NCBI GenBank assembly: GCA_964354365.1
Contig: CAYGZM010000220.1
Coordinates: 1-5,355, forward strand
DNA length: 5,355 nucleotides
Direction: 5' to 3'
Source of the DNA: CAYGZM01 sp964354365
Lineage (GTDB): Bacteria > Planctomycetota > Phycisphaerae > Sedimentisphaerales > Anaerobacaceae
Shown: piece by piece, positions 1-4,792 of the stretch
How the letters are laid out: each line of letters opens with the position of its first letter
Numbering within the stretch: the stretch's first letter is position 1
Translations under genes and position numbers: made by a program
The notes under the pieces: model-generated
Told to the model about the DNA's origin: nothing
Database searches by the model: none
The model's input: only the letters and a program-made list of their open reading frames with translations

Positions 1-360
1 GGTATGGCCGTTGGCAACACACTTTTTTGCTGTGTGGATAAGATTGATGTGCGAAAGCTGATTTGGGAAGCAGTTAAGGATAGAGCCGTCTTTTACGTCG
101 ATGGGCGAATGAGCGCCGAGGTCTTGCGAGTGCTGACAGCATGCGATACAGAATCGCGAAGGCACTACCCAACGACCCTATTCAGCGCCGATGAGGCTTT
201 TGTCGGTCCCTGCACTGCAAAGACCACGATCTACTGTGCAAACATCGCAGCTGGGCTCATGCTTGCCCAATTCACCAAGTATCTGCGGCAACTGCCCATC
301 GAGCCTGATATCCATCTGAATCTTTTGGCTTCGGAGTTGAGTGTTTGTGAGACCATGTGA
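1..360 (+). CDS. ThiF/E1-like adenylyltransferase, C-terminal part (5' end off window)
   Basis: The reading frame is open to the left edge, so the ATG at position 4 is probably internal. About 119 codons are visible. Seen, numbering that ATG as 1: a CCVDKIDVR stretch (9-17) resembling the Asp...Arg motif of the ThiF/MoeB/E1 adenylation fold (Asp12 matching the acidic catalytic position), then VDGRMSAEVLRVL (32-44), GPCTAKTTIYCANIAAGL (68-85) and NLLASELSV (106-114). This pattern fits standalone ThiF-family proteins found in bacterial ubiquitin-like or sulfur-carrier loci. Such enzymes adenylate the C-terminal glycine of a ubiquitin-like partner. The Gly-rich ATP loop should lie upstream. Cys70, in a Pro-Cys-Thr context, is a possible but unproven thioester cysteine. 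No carrier protein, E2 or JAB peptidase gene is visible, so the pathway cannot be named. The gene ends in TGA, and a terminator follows at 489-515. Family assignment is fairly sure; role is unknown. Confidence 0.75.
   Translation, partial: GMAVGNTLFCCVDKIDVRKLIWEAVKDRAVFYVDGRMSAEVLRVLTACDTESRRHYPTTLFSADEAFVGPCTAKTTIYCANIAAGLMLAQFTKYLRQLPIEPDIHLNLLASELSVCETM
319..345 (+). repeat. 27-bp imperfect direct repeat, copy 1 (3' end of the thiF-like gene)
   Basis: This copy matches 2870-2896 at 23 of 27 bases (mismatches at repeat positions 6, 7, 16 and 25). In both copies it lies in the coding frame of the host gene and begins exactly 14 codons before the end of the gene, counting the stop codon. 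Copy 1 encodes NLLASELSV and copy 2 NLLASKLSF. Similarity drops sharply on both sides. It could be an attachment-type repeat or a trace of 3'-end exchange. Confidence 0.45.
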
Positions 361-365
361 CACGA

Positions 366-382
366 TTGACGAACACCGTCAA
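366..382. promoter_or_regulatory. Perfect 6-bp inverted repeat just after the thiF-like stop
   Basis: TTGACG and CGTCAA are separated by 5 bases and start 6 bases after the stop codon. No T-tract follows, so it is not a Rho-independent terminator. It could be an operator half-site pair or a weak 3' hairpin. The left arm resembles a -35 box, but no -10 box is seen at the right distance. Confidence 0.25.
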
Positions 383-488
383 GCGTAACTCCGCCTTTCT
401 GTCTAAATCTGACATTTGTCTTGTCTGGGCCCTGATTTGATTGTGTCCGGCCTATCTCGATACCACCCCACTTAGAGAGTCACTCCGA

Positions 489-515
489 GCCCTTGGCTGT
501 TCAAGGGCATTTTTT
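489..515 (+). terminator. Rho-independent terminator
   Basis: A perfect 7-bp stem (GCCCTTG at 489-495 with CAAGGGC at 502-508) encloses a 6-base loop and is followed by A and six T residues (510-515). It most likely ends the thiF-like transcript, leaving a 3' untranslated stretch of about 130 bases. It lies 84 bases before the next start codon, so it could act as an attenuator only if a promoter sits between 361 and 488. Confidence 0.85.
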
Positions 516-516
516 C

Positions 517-576
517 CCCGCGTGCAGGAGCAACGCAACCTCGATGGCACGTCCGGCACGCGGGAGGCGCCATCGA
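517..576 (+). promoter_or_regulatory. Interlocked inverted repeats in the 5' leader; candidate H-type pseudoknot or two-state RNA switch
   Basis: Two perfect inverted repeats cross each other. Stem 1 pairs CCCGCGTGC (517-525) with GCACGCGGG (556-564), 9 bp. Stem 2 pairs TCGATGGC (541-548) with GCCATCGA (569-576), 8 bp. The left arm of stem 2 lies in the loop of stem 1, and the right arm of stem 1 lies in the loop of stem 2, with connecting loops of 15, 7 and 4 bases. The RNA could therefore form a pseudoknot, or the stems could exclude each other. The block ends 10 bases before the Shine-Dalgarno of the 770-codon gene. A role in translation control is inferred. A DNA-level role such as a recombinase or replication-protein site is also possible. 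Confidence 0.4.
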
Positions 577-596
577 AACAACTTCTGGAGGCGCCA
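563..596 (+). repeat. 10-bp direct repeat overlapping the ribosome binding site
   Basis: GGAGGCGCCA occurs at 563-572 and again at 587-596. The second copy carries the GGAGG Shine-Dalgarno (587-591), 7 bases before the ATG at 599. The first copy lies in the right side of the interlocked repeats, creating a decoy Shine-Dalgarno. Each copy contains the self-complementary GGCGCC (566-571 and 590-595), so the two could pair with each other and cover part of the real Shine-Dalgarno. Confidence 0.5.
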
Positions 597-598
597 AA

Positions 599-2911
599 AT
601 GACCCGCACATCAACAAGAACCGATCAAATCCCAAGAGATGTGTATTATTCCATCGCTATTGACCAGACAAAGAATCTGAAGGAAAGGATCGCTGAGATG
701 CACGGCAGCGATTCAGAGCCGATGAGGGCTGCGTATGGACTGGATTGCTATGTGAGTGACCCTCAAACCAGAAAGAGTCCCTGGTATTGGAGCTTCTTCA
801 AAAGGGTTAGGTCCGCGATGTGGGCTCTTTATCCCCATGCGGGCGATACAGTGAGAACCAGGATGGCCCGCGAGTTCATGGATGACCTGTTCAACGGTGG
901 GTATATAAGAGCCTTGCAGTCTCTCGCTGTTCAGAGCGGGGCCGAACATGTACGCTTCGCCCGGGATTATGCACGCGACCATTCCGTTCCCGTTGCTGCA
1001 GTTCTGTTATTTGGCCCGAGAGGCGGGGCCGCCCTGGAATTCCTGCACTTTTTTGCGGCCGAGAGGGTTCACGGCATGCACCGACACGGAACCTCGCCGA
1101 ATCCTCATTGGTCAGAAGATGCCAGGAAGACGTGGTACGGCGCCCAAAGGATCACCAACTGGCCCATAGTGGTAGATGAAAGAGGGGAAGAAGTACCGAT
1201 GGACGTCGCAGAAGAACATGGCCATCTGTCTGACCGTGCTGTTGAGGCACTTAGGGAGATATGGAGACGCAACCCTGCATTGCGTGATTACACCGGCACC
1301 AATCGTCTTTCAGGAGACGTACCGTACCAGATAATCGAAGATGTCCTGGACGTGCTCATTCGAAGGAGATTCTCTCCTCTGGATGAGATTCAAAAGACCA
1401 GATACGAGAAGATCGTAGAGGACGCCAACAGGCAAGGTATCGACCCGTTCTATGCCGCCTACAACAGCTTGTTCACCCACAAAGACAGGTGGCGGCCATT
1501 GTGGAACATGGCCAGAAAATGGCTGCATGGCTATTCGATCTTGCTTTGGGAGGCCCAAAATGAACTCTGGTTGGCCGAAGGTAAGCGGGTGCCGGCCAGC
1601 GGTGTAGTGTACAAGCCCAAGAGAACCGCAGCACCGATGGTAAAGAAAAAGGGTGTACCCGGCACGATTTATCTCAATAACGGCCGCTATTACTGGGTAG
1701 TCGCCAACAAGATGAAGCCTCGACCACTGATTGATCCCAAGAGCAAGCCGAAGTTTCCAGGAACGATCTTCCAGGATGGAAATAGGTACTACTGGATAAT
1801 ACCAGGACTGTTGAAGCGTCGACGGCTTGTGCCAAGAGGCGAGAAGTTCTCGGCCCAGGACAGGGCTGTTGCCGAGAGAATTGCTTATCAAATGTGGAAT
1901 CAGCTAAAAAAAGATGATCCGAAACTCGCAGAAACCATCCTCAAGAGGACAAGAAGTCAGGGTCTGGCCACCAAGGACAGGGCTGTCGCCGAGAAGATTG
2001 CTGCCAGAATGTGGAGACGCATCAAGAAGAACGATCCTGAATTGGCGGCGAAGATATTGACGAATAATCGCCGAAAGGCACGAGAACACTGGGACGCCCA
2101 GATTGTGGTCAATGGAAAACACCGGTTCATAGGCAGTTTTCAAACACAATATGAGGCAGAGGCAGCCTACGCCAAGGAGTTCGAGAAGGTACATGGCTAT
2201 CCACCCGGCTACAATGTGCAGTGCATACCCAAGATCGACAAGGTCTGGCCTACCTGGGAAGAAGAGAAGGCACGCTTGGAACAGATGAATGAGCACCCGA
2301 GGATGCCCGTAATTGGTCGATTGACCCAGGTAGAGGCTCTCAGGCCGATGATAGAACGAATGCAGACAGTAGATTGGGTGGTCAACAATGTGATATTGGT
2401 GTTGGATGACAATTCGCTGGCTGCAACACAGGATGTGGCTATTCAGTCGCGAGGAGAAAAATGGTATGGAGAACTCAAAAGACGGGGCAAACGAGCCGTC
2501 ATCTGTGGTTCTGCATCGTTGGACAGGGATACGGGGCGAATCAGGATTACCGTATACAATCAGGGTCTTGACGATAAACGGGTCCTTGCTGAGGAGATAC
2601 ATCACATCAGCTTCAAAATCATCCGGTACGCAAGCCCAGGCACTTTTGAAGCAATACAGCGGTGGTACGAATGTCAGTTGGGAAAAGGCAGCGACCCCAC
2701 CTTTTCAATGCCGGATGTGTTCTCCTCAAATATGGCTATGGAGGAATGCGGCACCAGGACAAGCCTTCCACGTCAGGCAGTCAGACGCGCTATAAGAATA
2801 TTCTCCACCAGAAGTGACGTGCCCGATTCCGTCATGGAGCAAGTAAGGACAAATTGGTCTTCATCACCCAATCTGCTGGCTTCGAAGTTGAGTTTTACGG
2901 AAGACGGGTGA
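599..2911 (+). CDS. Large AP2-domain protein with internal repeats and a zincin-like C-terminal motif, function unknown
   Basis: This 770-residue protein starts at an ATG with GGAGG 7 bases upstream. Residues 1-345 are not recognised, are probably mostly helical, and show no signal peptide or membrane segment. Residues 354-368 and 387-401 are copies of a PGTIxxxxxRYYW motif. Residues 421-452 and 460-491 are a helical repeat (DRAVAExIA..MW, 19 of 32 identical). Residues 492-545 resemble an AP2/ERF-type DNA-binding domain (W498, A500, I502, G512, F514, a YEAEAAY helix, then HG at 532-533); in bacteria such domains are common in mobile-element and homing-endonuclease proteins, but no HNH or GIY-YIG motif is seen. 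The C-terminal part has LAEEIHHI (663-670) and MAMEE (712-716), spaced like HExxH...E of zincin peptidases but with Glu665 in place of the first His. A DNA-binding role is likely; catalysis is doubtful. A terminator follows directly. The last 14 codons, counting the stop, resemble those of the thiF-like gene. Confidence 0.85.
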   Translation: MTRTSTRTDQIPRDVYYSIAIDQTKNLKERIAEMHGSDSEPMRAAYGLDCYVSDPQTRKSPWYWSFFKRVRSAMWALYPHAGDTVRTRMAREFMDDLFNGGYIRALQSLAVQSGAEHVRFARDYARDHSVPVAAVLLFGPRGGAALEFLHFFAAERVHGMHRHGTSPNPHWSEDARKTWYGAQRITNWPIVVDERGEEVPMDVAEEHGHLSDRAVEALREIWRRNPALRDYTGTNRLSGDVPYQIIEDVLDVLIRRRFSPLDEIQKTRYEKIVEDANRQGIDPFYAAYNSLFTHKDRWRPLWNMARKWLHGYSILLWEAQNELWLAEGKRVPASGVVYKPKRTAAPMVKKKGVPGTIYLNNGRYYWVVANKMKPRPLIDPKSKPKFPGTIFQDGNRYYWIIPGLLKRRRLVPRGEKFSAQDRAVAERIAYQMWNQLKKDDPKLAETILKRTRSQGLATKDRAVAEKIAARMWRRIKKNDPELAAKILTNNRRKAREHWDAQIVVNGKHRFIGSFQTQYEAEAAYAKEFEKVHGYPPGYNVQCIPKIDKVWPTWEEEKARLEQMNEHPRMPVIGRLTQVEALRPMIERMQTVDWVVNNVILVLDDNSLAATQDVAIQSRGEKWYGELKRRGKRAVICGSASLDRDTGRIRITVYNQGLDDKRVLAEEIHHISFKIIRYASPGTFEAIQRWYECQLGKGSDPTFSMPDVFSSNMAMEECGTRTSLPRQAVRRAIRIFSTRSDVPDSVMEQVRTNWSSSPNLLASKLSFTEDG
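1658..1801 (+). repeat. PGTI-RYYW motif repeat inside the 770-codon gene
   Basis: Residues 354-368 (nt 1658-1702) and 387-401 (nt 1757-1801) share 8 of 15 residues: PGTI, then R-Y-Y-W after five variable positions. The copies are 33 residues apart. The aromatic, basic character suggests a small beta-hairpin module; from memory, similar GTIYxxxxRYYW units accompany AP2-like segments in planctomycete proteins. The nucleotide copies are well diverged, so the duplication is old. Confidence 0.6.
1859..2071 (+). repeat. 39-codon-period helical repeat inside the 770-codon gene
   Basis: Residues 421-452 (nt 1859-1954) and 460-491 (nt 1976-2071) match at 19 of 32 positions, keeping DRAVAE, IA, MW, KK, DP, LA and IL. 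At nucleotide level the first 12 bases (GGACAGGGCTGT at 1858-1869 and 1975-1986) are identical, with a 117-base offset. The charge pattern fits short amphipathic helices next to the AP2-like domain. Confidence 0.65.
2870..2896 (+). repeat. 27-bp imperfect direct repeat, copy 2 (3' end of the 770-codon gene)
   Basis: Partner of 319-345, offset 2551 bases, 23 of 27 identical, in the same codon frame and ending the same number of codons before TGA. It lies 327 bases before the preferred recombinase start, within the range expected for an attachment site beside its integrase gene. Attachment-site status is inference. Confidence 0.45.
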
Positions 2912-2919
2912 TGCAACTG

Positions 2920-2955
2920 AGGAAGACCATTGGCAGTGTGGGTCTTCCTTTGTTT
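2920..2955 (+). terminator. Rho-independent terminator after the 770-codon gene
   Basis: A perfect 9-bp stem (AGGAAGACC at 2920-2928 with GGTCTTCCT at 2941-2949) encloses a 12-base loop and is followed by a T-rich TTGTTT run. It starts 9 bases after the TGA at 2909-2911. It separates the 770-codon gene from the recombinase gene. Confidence 0.8.
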
Positions 2956-3223
2956 CTGTCAATTTACAGGGATATGTGTTGGGGGGCCTGCCTCTGTGCA
3001 AGAGTTTGCAGCAACTCACGGCTATGCTGCCTCAGGGAAGGCAACCGGACAGGCAATCCTATATACCTCTTGGTACTGGCATTCATAAGTTGTTGTAAGA
3101 CAGGCATATACAACTACGATAAGTCCATCTGATCTTTGCATGTCACCAAAATGACACTGCTCGCCGGAGTTTCGCACACCGCCAGTGACCGTGATTTTTA
3201 GAAGTGCCGATAGAATAGAGGCT
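2956..3223. other. Non-coding region upstream of the recombinase, with small inverted repeats
   Basis: No gene is supported; frames here are short or antisense to the recombinase, and no excisionase-like HTH protein is seen. Inverted repeats present are TGCCT/AGGCA (3028-3032 with 3039-3043), GTTGTA/TACAAC (3092-3097 with 3109-3114) and TGTCA/TGACA (3141-3145 with 3152-3156). GACAGGCA occurs twice (3048-3055, 3099-3106). Short inverted and direct repeats next to an integrase gene may be arm or core sites for the recombinase or operator sites. Each is too short to be certain. Confidence 0.4.
3093..3120 (+). promoter_or_regulatory. Weak candidate promoter for the recombinase
   Basis: TTGTAA (3093-3098) and TACGAT (3115-3120) are 16 bases apart, each matching the sigma-70 consensus at 4 of 6 positions. 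They lie about 100 bases before the preferred start and overlap the GTTGTA/TACAAC inverted repeat, which could let a regulator cover the promoter. A TAGAAT at 3211-3216, 7 bases before the ATG, could instead be the -10 box of a nearly leaderless transcript. Neither is strong. Confidence 0.2.
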
Positions 3224-4222
3224 ATGAGAAAGCCATGGGTATACAAACGAACGGGCATCAAAGGTTGGTGGGTTGGATGGTACGAGAGCGGCAAGAGAAA
3301 GTCCAAAGCGCTGCCCACTAAGGCATTGGCCGAACACTTCCGCAACATCAAGTACACGCAACTCAATTCTGATGTCTTCACGAGCGTTGTCGATTTCGAC
3401 TGGCACCAAATGCGCAATGAGTATCACCACGCCAAGCGGGTTGGGGGTCTGCAAGAGGCATCCATCTACGAAGCCCTACTGACCTTGCATCACTTCGAAC
3501 GAATAGCCCGGCTCAGTTCATCACGGCAGATTACACAACAGAGTCTCGATACATTCGTCCTCGAACGAGGTAACGAAGTCAAGAAGGACACCCTGAACAA
3601 GGACATAAGGAACATAAGCGCATTTCTGAATTGGGCGGTGAAGAGCCGCTATGTAGCTTCCGGTTTGGAGATCAGGAAGGTCAAAGTGTCACAGAAGCCT
3701 GTGGTGGCACTGTCTCCACAGCAAGTACGGGATCTGATCATGCTGGTGTCCGATCACGCAACTCTCCGATTGAGGGTGTTACTTGCAGCAACTACAGGGC
3801 TTCGACGTGGCGACATCGAGGCCATATGTATTGGAGATATTCACTTTGATAGGAACACGATAACGACTCGAAATCGTAAAGCGAATAAGGCGATGGCCGA
3901 GCGTCCGATTCCTGAGCAGGTCACGACAGAGCTATCGAACTATGTTGCCACACTTCCAGTTGGACAGGAGTTGTTGTTTACAGACAGGTTCCCTGAAAAG
4001 AGGTGGAAGAAGATAGGGCGTAAGGCTGGATTACCCGATCTTAAATTCCACGATCTGAGGAAGACGTTTGCGTCTCTACTGGCCCAGCGCGGCGTCTCGA
4101 CGGCAGTGACTCAAAAGCTCTTGGAACACTCAAGCCCGAAGCTCACAAATGACGTGTACACCAATGTAGACCCGGCGCTGCGCCAGGCGATCAATCTTTT
4201 GCCTGTAGCAGAGTGGTTGTGA
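3224..4222 (+). CDS. Tyrosine recombinase/phage-type integrase
   Basis: The 332-residue protein cuts and rejoins DNA through a covalent 3'-phosphotyrosine link. The complete catalytic set is visible, numbered from the ATG at 3224: Arg194 (TTGLRRGD), Lys219 in the beta-hairpin (RNRKANK), His276 and Arg279 (FHDLRKTF), His302 (LLEHSS) and Tyr312 (VYTNVD). The N-terminus (KPWVYKR..GIKGWWVGWYE) looks like an arm- or core-binding segment, residues 80-150 form a SAM-like helical domain, and the catalytic domain spans about 165-325. The open frame extends to a GTG at 3185, 13 codons upstream, but neither start has a well-spaced Shine-Dalgarno (AGAGG lies only 2 bases before the ATG). The ATG is preferred because homologues, as I recall, begin near this WVYKR segment. 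Sequence style suggests a planctomycete integrase. It probably mobilises the surrounding island; element type is undetermined. Confidence 0.93.
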   Translation: MRKPWVYKRTGIKGWWVGWYESGKRKSKALPTKALAEHFRNIKYTQLNSDVFTSVVDFDWHQMRNEYHHAKRVGGLQEASIYEALLTLHHFERIARLSSSRQITQQSLDTFVLERGNEVKKDTLNKDIRNISAFLNWAVKSRYVASGLEIRKVKVSQKPVVALSPQQVRDLIMLVSDHATLRLRVLLAATTGLRRGDIEAICIGDIHFDRNTITTRNRKANKAMAERPIPEQVTTELSNYVATLPVGQELLFTDRFPEKRWKKIGRKAGLPDLKFHDLRKTFASLLAQRGVSTAVTQKLLEHSSPKLTNDVYTNVDPALRQAINLLPVAEWL

Positions 4223-4283
4223 AGAATGCTTAACCAGCTTGAATATCGATTATTTTTTGCTTTGGTTCTAAAAGTTTTTTCGA

Positions 4284-4317
4284 AAGGCATCCTTATTTTC
4301 TGACGAAAAATGGCCTT
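4284..4317 (+). terminator. Weak imperfect hairpin, possible recombinase terminator
   Basis: AAGGC (4284-4288) pairs with GCCTT (4313-4317 region), with an inner TTTTC/GAAAA stem around a 4-base TGAC loop. The stem is interrupted and only a short TCTT follows. It lies 61 bases after the recombinase stop. Confidence 0.2.
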
Positions 4318-4354
4318 CTTGCTGAAGAATCCTAAAAATCAGCAGACACTACAA

Positions 4355-4383
4355 TTGACATGGTCTTTAGGTAATCTCAGAAT
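4355..4383 (+). promoter_or_regulatory. Candidate sigma-70-type promoter facing right
   Basis: A perfect TTGACA (4355-4360) is followed after 17 bases by CAGAAT (4378-4383, 4 of 6 to consensus). Transcription would start near 4390 and run through the hairpin at 4477-4516, the 15-codon ORF, the GH106-like remnant and the peptidase gene. It is the best-looking promoter in the window, but consensus matching alone is weak evidence, and its activity in this host is unknown. Confidence 0.35.
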
Positions 4384-4476
4384 TTGCTTGTTTTGGAAAC
4401 AGGGTGTTCTGCGGCAAACATTTGGCCGAGCCATTTCGTCGGCTGTTCATCAGAAGGCATTTGCGTGGACATAACC

Positions 4477-4516
4477 ATCCTCCAAGTTCAACTTGCATCC
4501 ATGACTCTCGGAGGAT
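4477..4516 (+). promoter_or_regulatory. Hairpin that would pair with a Shine-Dalgarno
   Basis: ATCCTCC (4477-4483) is perfectly complementary to GGAGGAT (4510-4516), with a 26-base loop. The right arm is the GGAGGA that precedes the ATG at 4524 by 8 bases, so folding would hide it. The loop holds a second small palindrome, AAGTTcAACTT (4484-4494). The arrangement resembles translation control of a short leader ORF. Function is inferred. Confidence 0.3.
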
Positions 4517-4571
4517 AGCATAAATGCATGATTTGGCAAGGCTTAATTCTGAGGACTGCTGGCTCGGATGA

Positions 4572-4760
4572 ATAAATGTACCCTACACCATCAAGCCTGG
4601 CGAAAACAAGCTGGAGAGCGAGGTGGTGAATCTGTGGCCGAACAGGCTGGTTGGCGATAGCAAACTGCCGGCGGAGCAGCGCCGGACCCGCACCAACATT
4701 CCGGCGAAATCGGTTCTGTCTGCCGGCCTGCTGGGACCGGTGCAGATCCTAATCAGCTAA
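4572..4760 (+). pseudogene. C-terminal remnant of a GH106-like alpha-L-rhamnosidase/GH2-type sugar-binding protein
   Basis: About 62 in-frame codons run from the stop at 4569-4571 to TAA at 4758-4760 with no usable start in this frame. The translation contains IKPGENKLESEVVNLWPN, then NRLVGD, RRTRTN and a final SAGLLGPVQI. This order (KPGeN.LE.eVvNLWpNRLiGD...RRTrTN...SGLLGPVrl) is the signature of the C-terminal galactose-binding-like domain of GH106-type rhamnosidases, large enzymes of many hundred residues. Only the last part is left, with what looks like the natural stop. A few residues seem lost between RTRTN and LLGPV, compared with the family as I remember it. The upstream sequence is AT-rich and unrelated, so the gene was cut by an insertion or deletion near 4570-4585. 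Its G+C matches the following peptidase gene, so it is host-type DNA. Confidence 0.65.
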
Positions 4761-4779
4761 AAATGAGACTACGTATGGA

Positions 4780-4784
4780 AAGGA
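4780..4784 (+). promoter_or_regulatory. Ribosome binding site fixing the peptidase start
   Basis: AAGGA lies 8 bases before the ATG at 4793. Two in-frame upstream ATGs (4763 and 4775) have no such site, and they would add MRLRMERNFP ahead of a normal signal peptide, so 4793 is preferred. Confidence 0.6.
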
Positions 4785-4792
4785 ATTTTCCT

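Larger units (their letters stand above)
361..598. other. Intergenic region between the thiF-like gene and the 770-codon gene
   Basis: No coding region is supported here. From left to right it holds the small inverted repeat 366-382, about 100 bases with no clear signal, a strong terminator (489-515), the interlocked inverted repeats (517-576) and the ribosome binding site of the next gene (587-591). I could not identify a convincing sigma-70-type promoter for the downstream gene. Confidence 0.6.
4223..4571. other. AT-rich spacer without a convincing gene
   Basis: This 349-base stretch is clearly poorer in G+C than its right neighbour (20 of 60 bases in 4261-4320). It contains T-runs, a weak imperfect hairpin at 4284-4317 (AAGGC with GCCTT, inner TTTTC with GAAAA) that may end the recombinase transcript, a promoter-like pair at 4355-4383, and a hairpin at 4477-4516. 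A 15-codon ORF (4524-4571, MHDLARLNSEDCWLG) has GGAGGA 8 bases upstream of its ATG. It is too short to call a gene and could be a leader peptide or chance. Confidence 0.45.

Noticed and set aside
517..576. Integron attC-like site
   Set aside because: The paired arms lack the GTTRRRY/RYYYAAC core ends, and the stems cross instead of nesting as attC arms do.
1310..2605. Long reverse-strand open frames (1310-1891 and 1904-2605)
   Set aside because: They lie antisense inside the 770-codon gene, whose forward frame has a strong ribosome binding site and recognisable domains. The reverse translations show no family features.
2854..3132. 92-codon forward frame overlapping the end of the 770-codon gene
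   Set aside because: It starts inside the upstream gene without a ribosome binding site, runs through the terminator, and its Cys-rich translation looks like out-of-frame sequence.
3022..3454. Reverse-strand frames over the recombinase start (3022-3417 and 3143-3454)
   Set aside because: They are antisense to a clear recombinase and show no recognisable motif.
4193..4201. AATCTTTTG near the recombinase 3' end as a third copy of the 27-bp repeat
   Set aside because: Only 9 bases match before the sequences diverge, and the distance to the stop differs. The encoded LPVAEWL tail is, as I recall, normal for this integrase family.
4569..4571. TGA between the 15-codon ORF and the GH106-like remnant as a recoded or selenocysteine codon
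   Set aside because: The three complete gene ends in the window all use TGA as stop, and the residues before the TGA do not resemble the expected rhamnosidase sequence.
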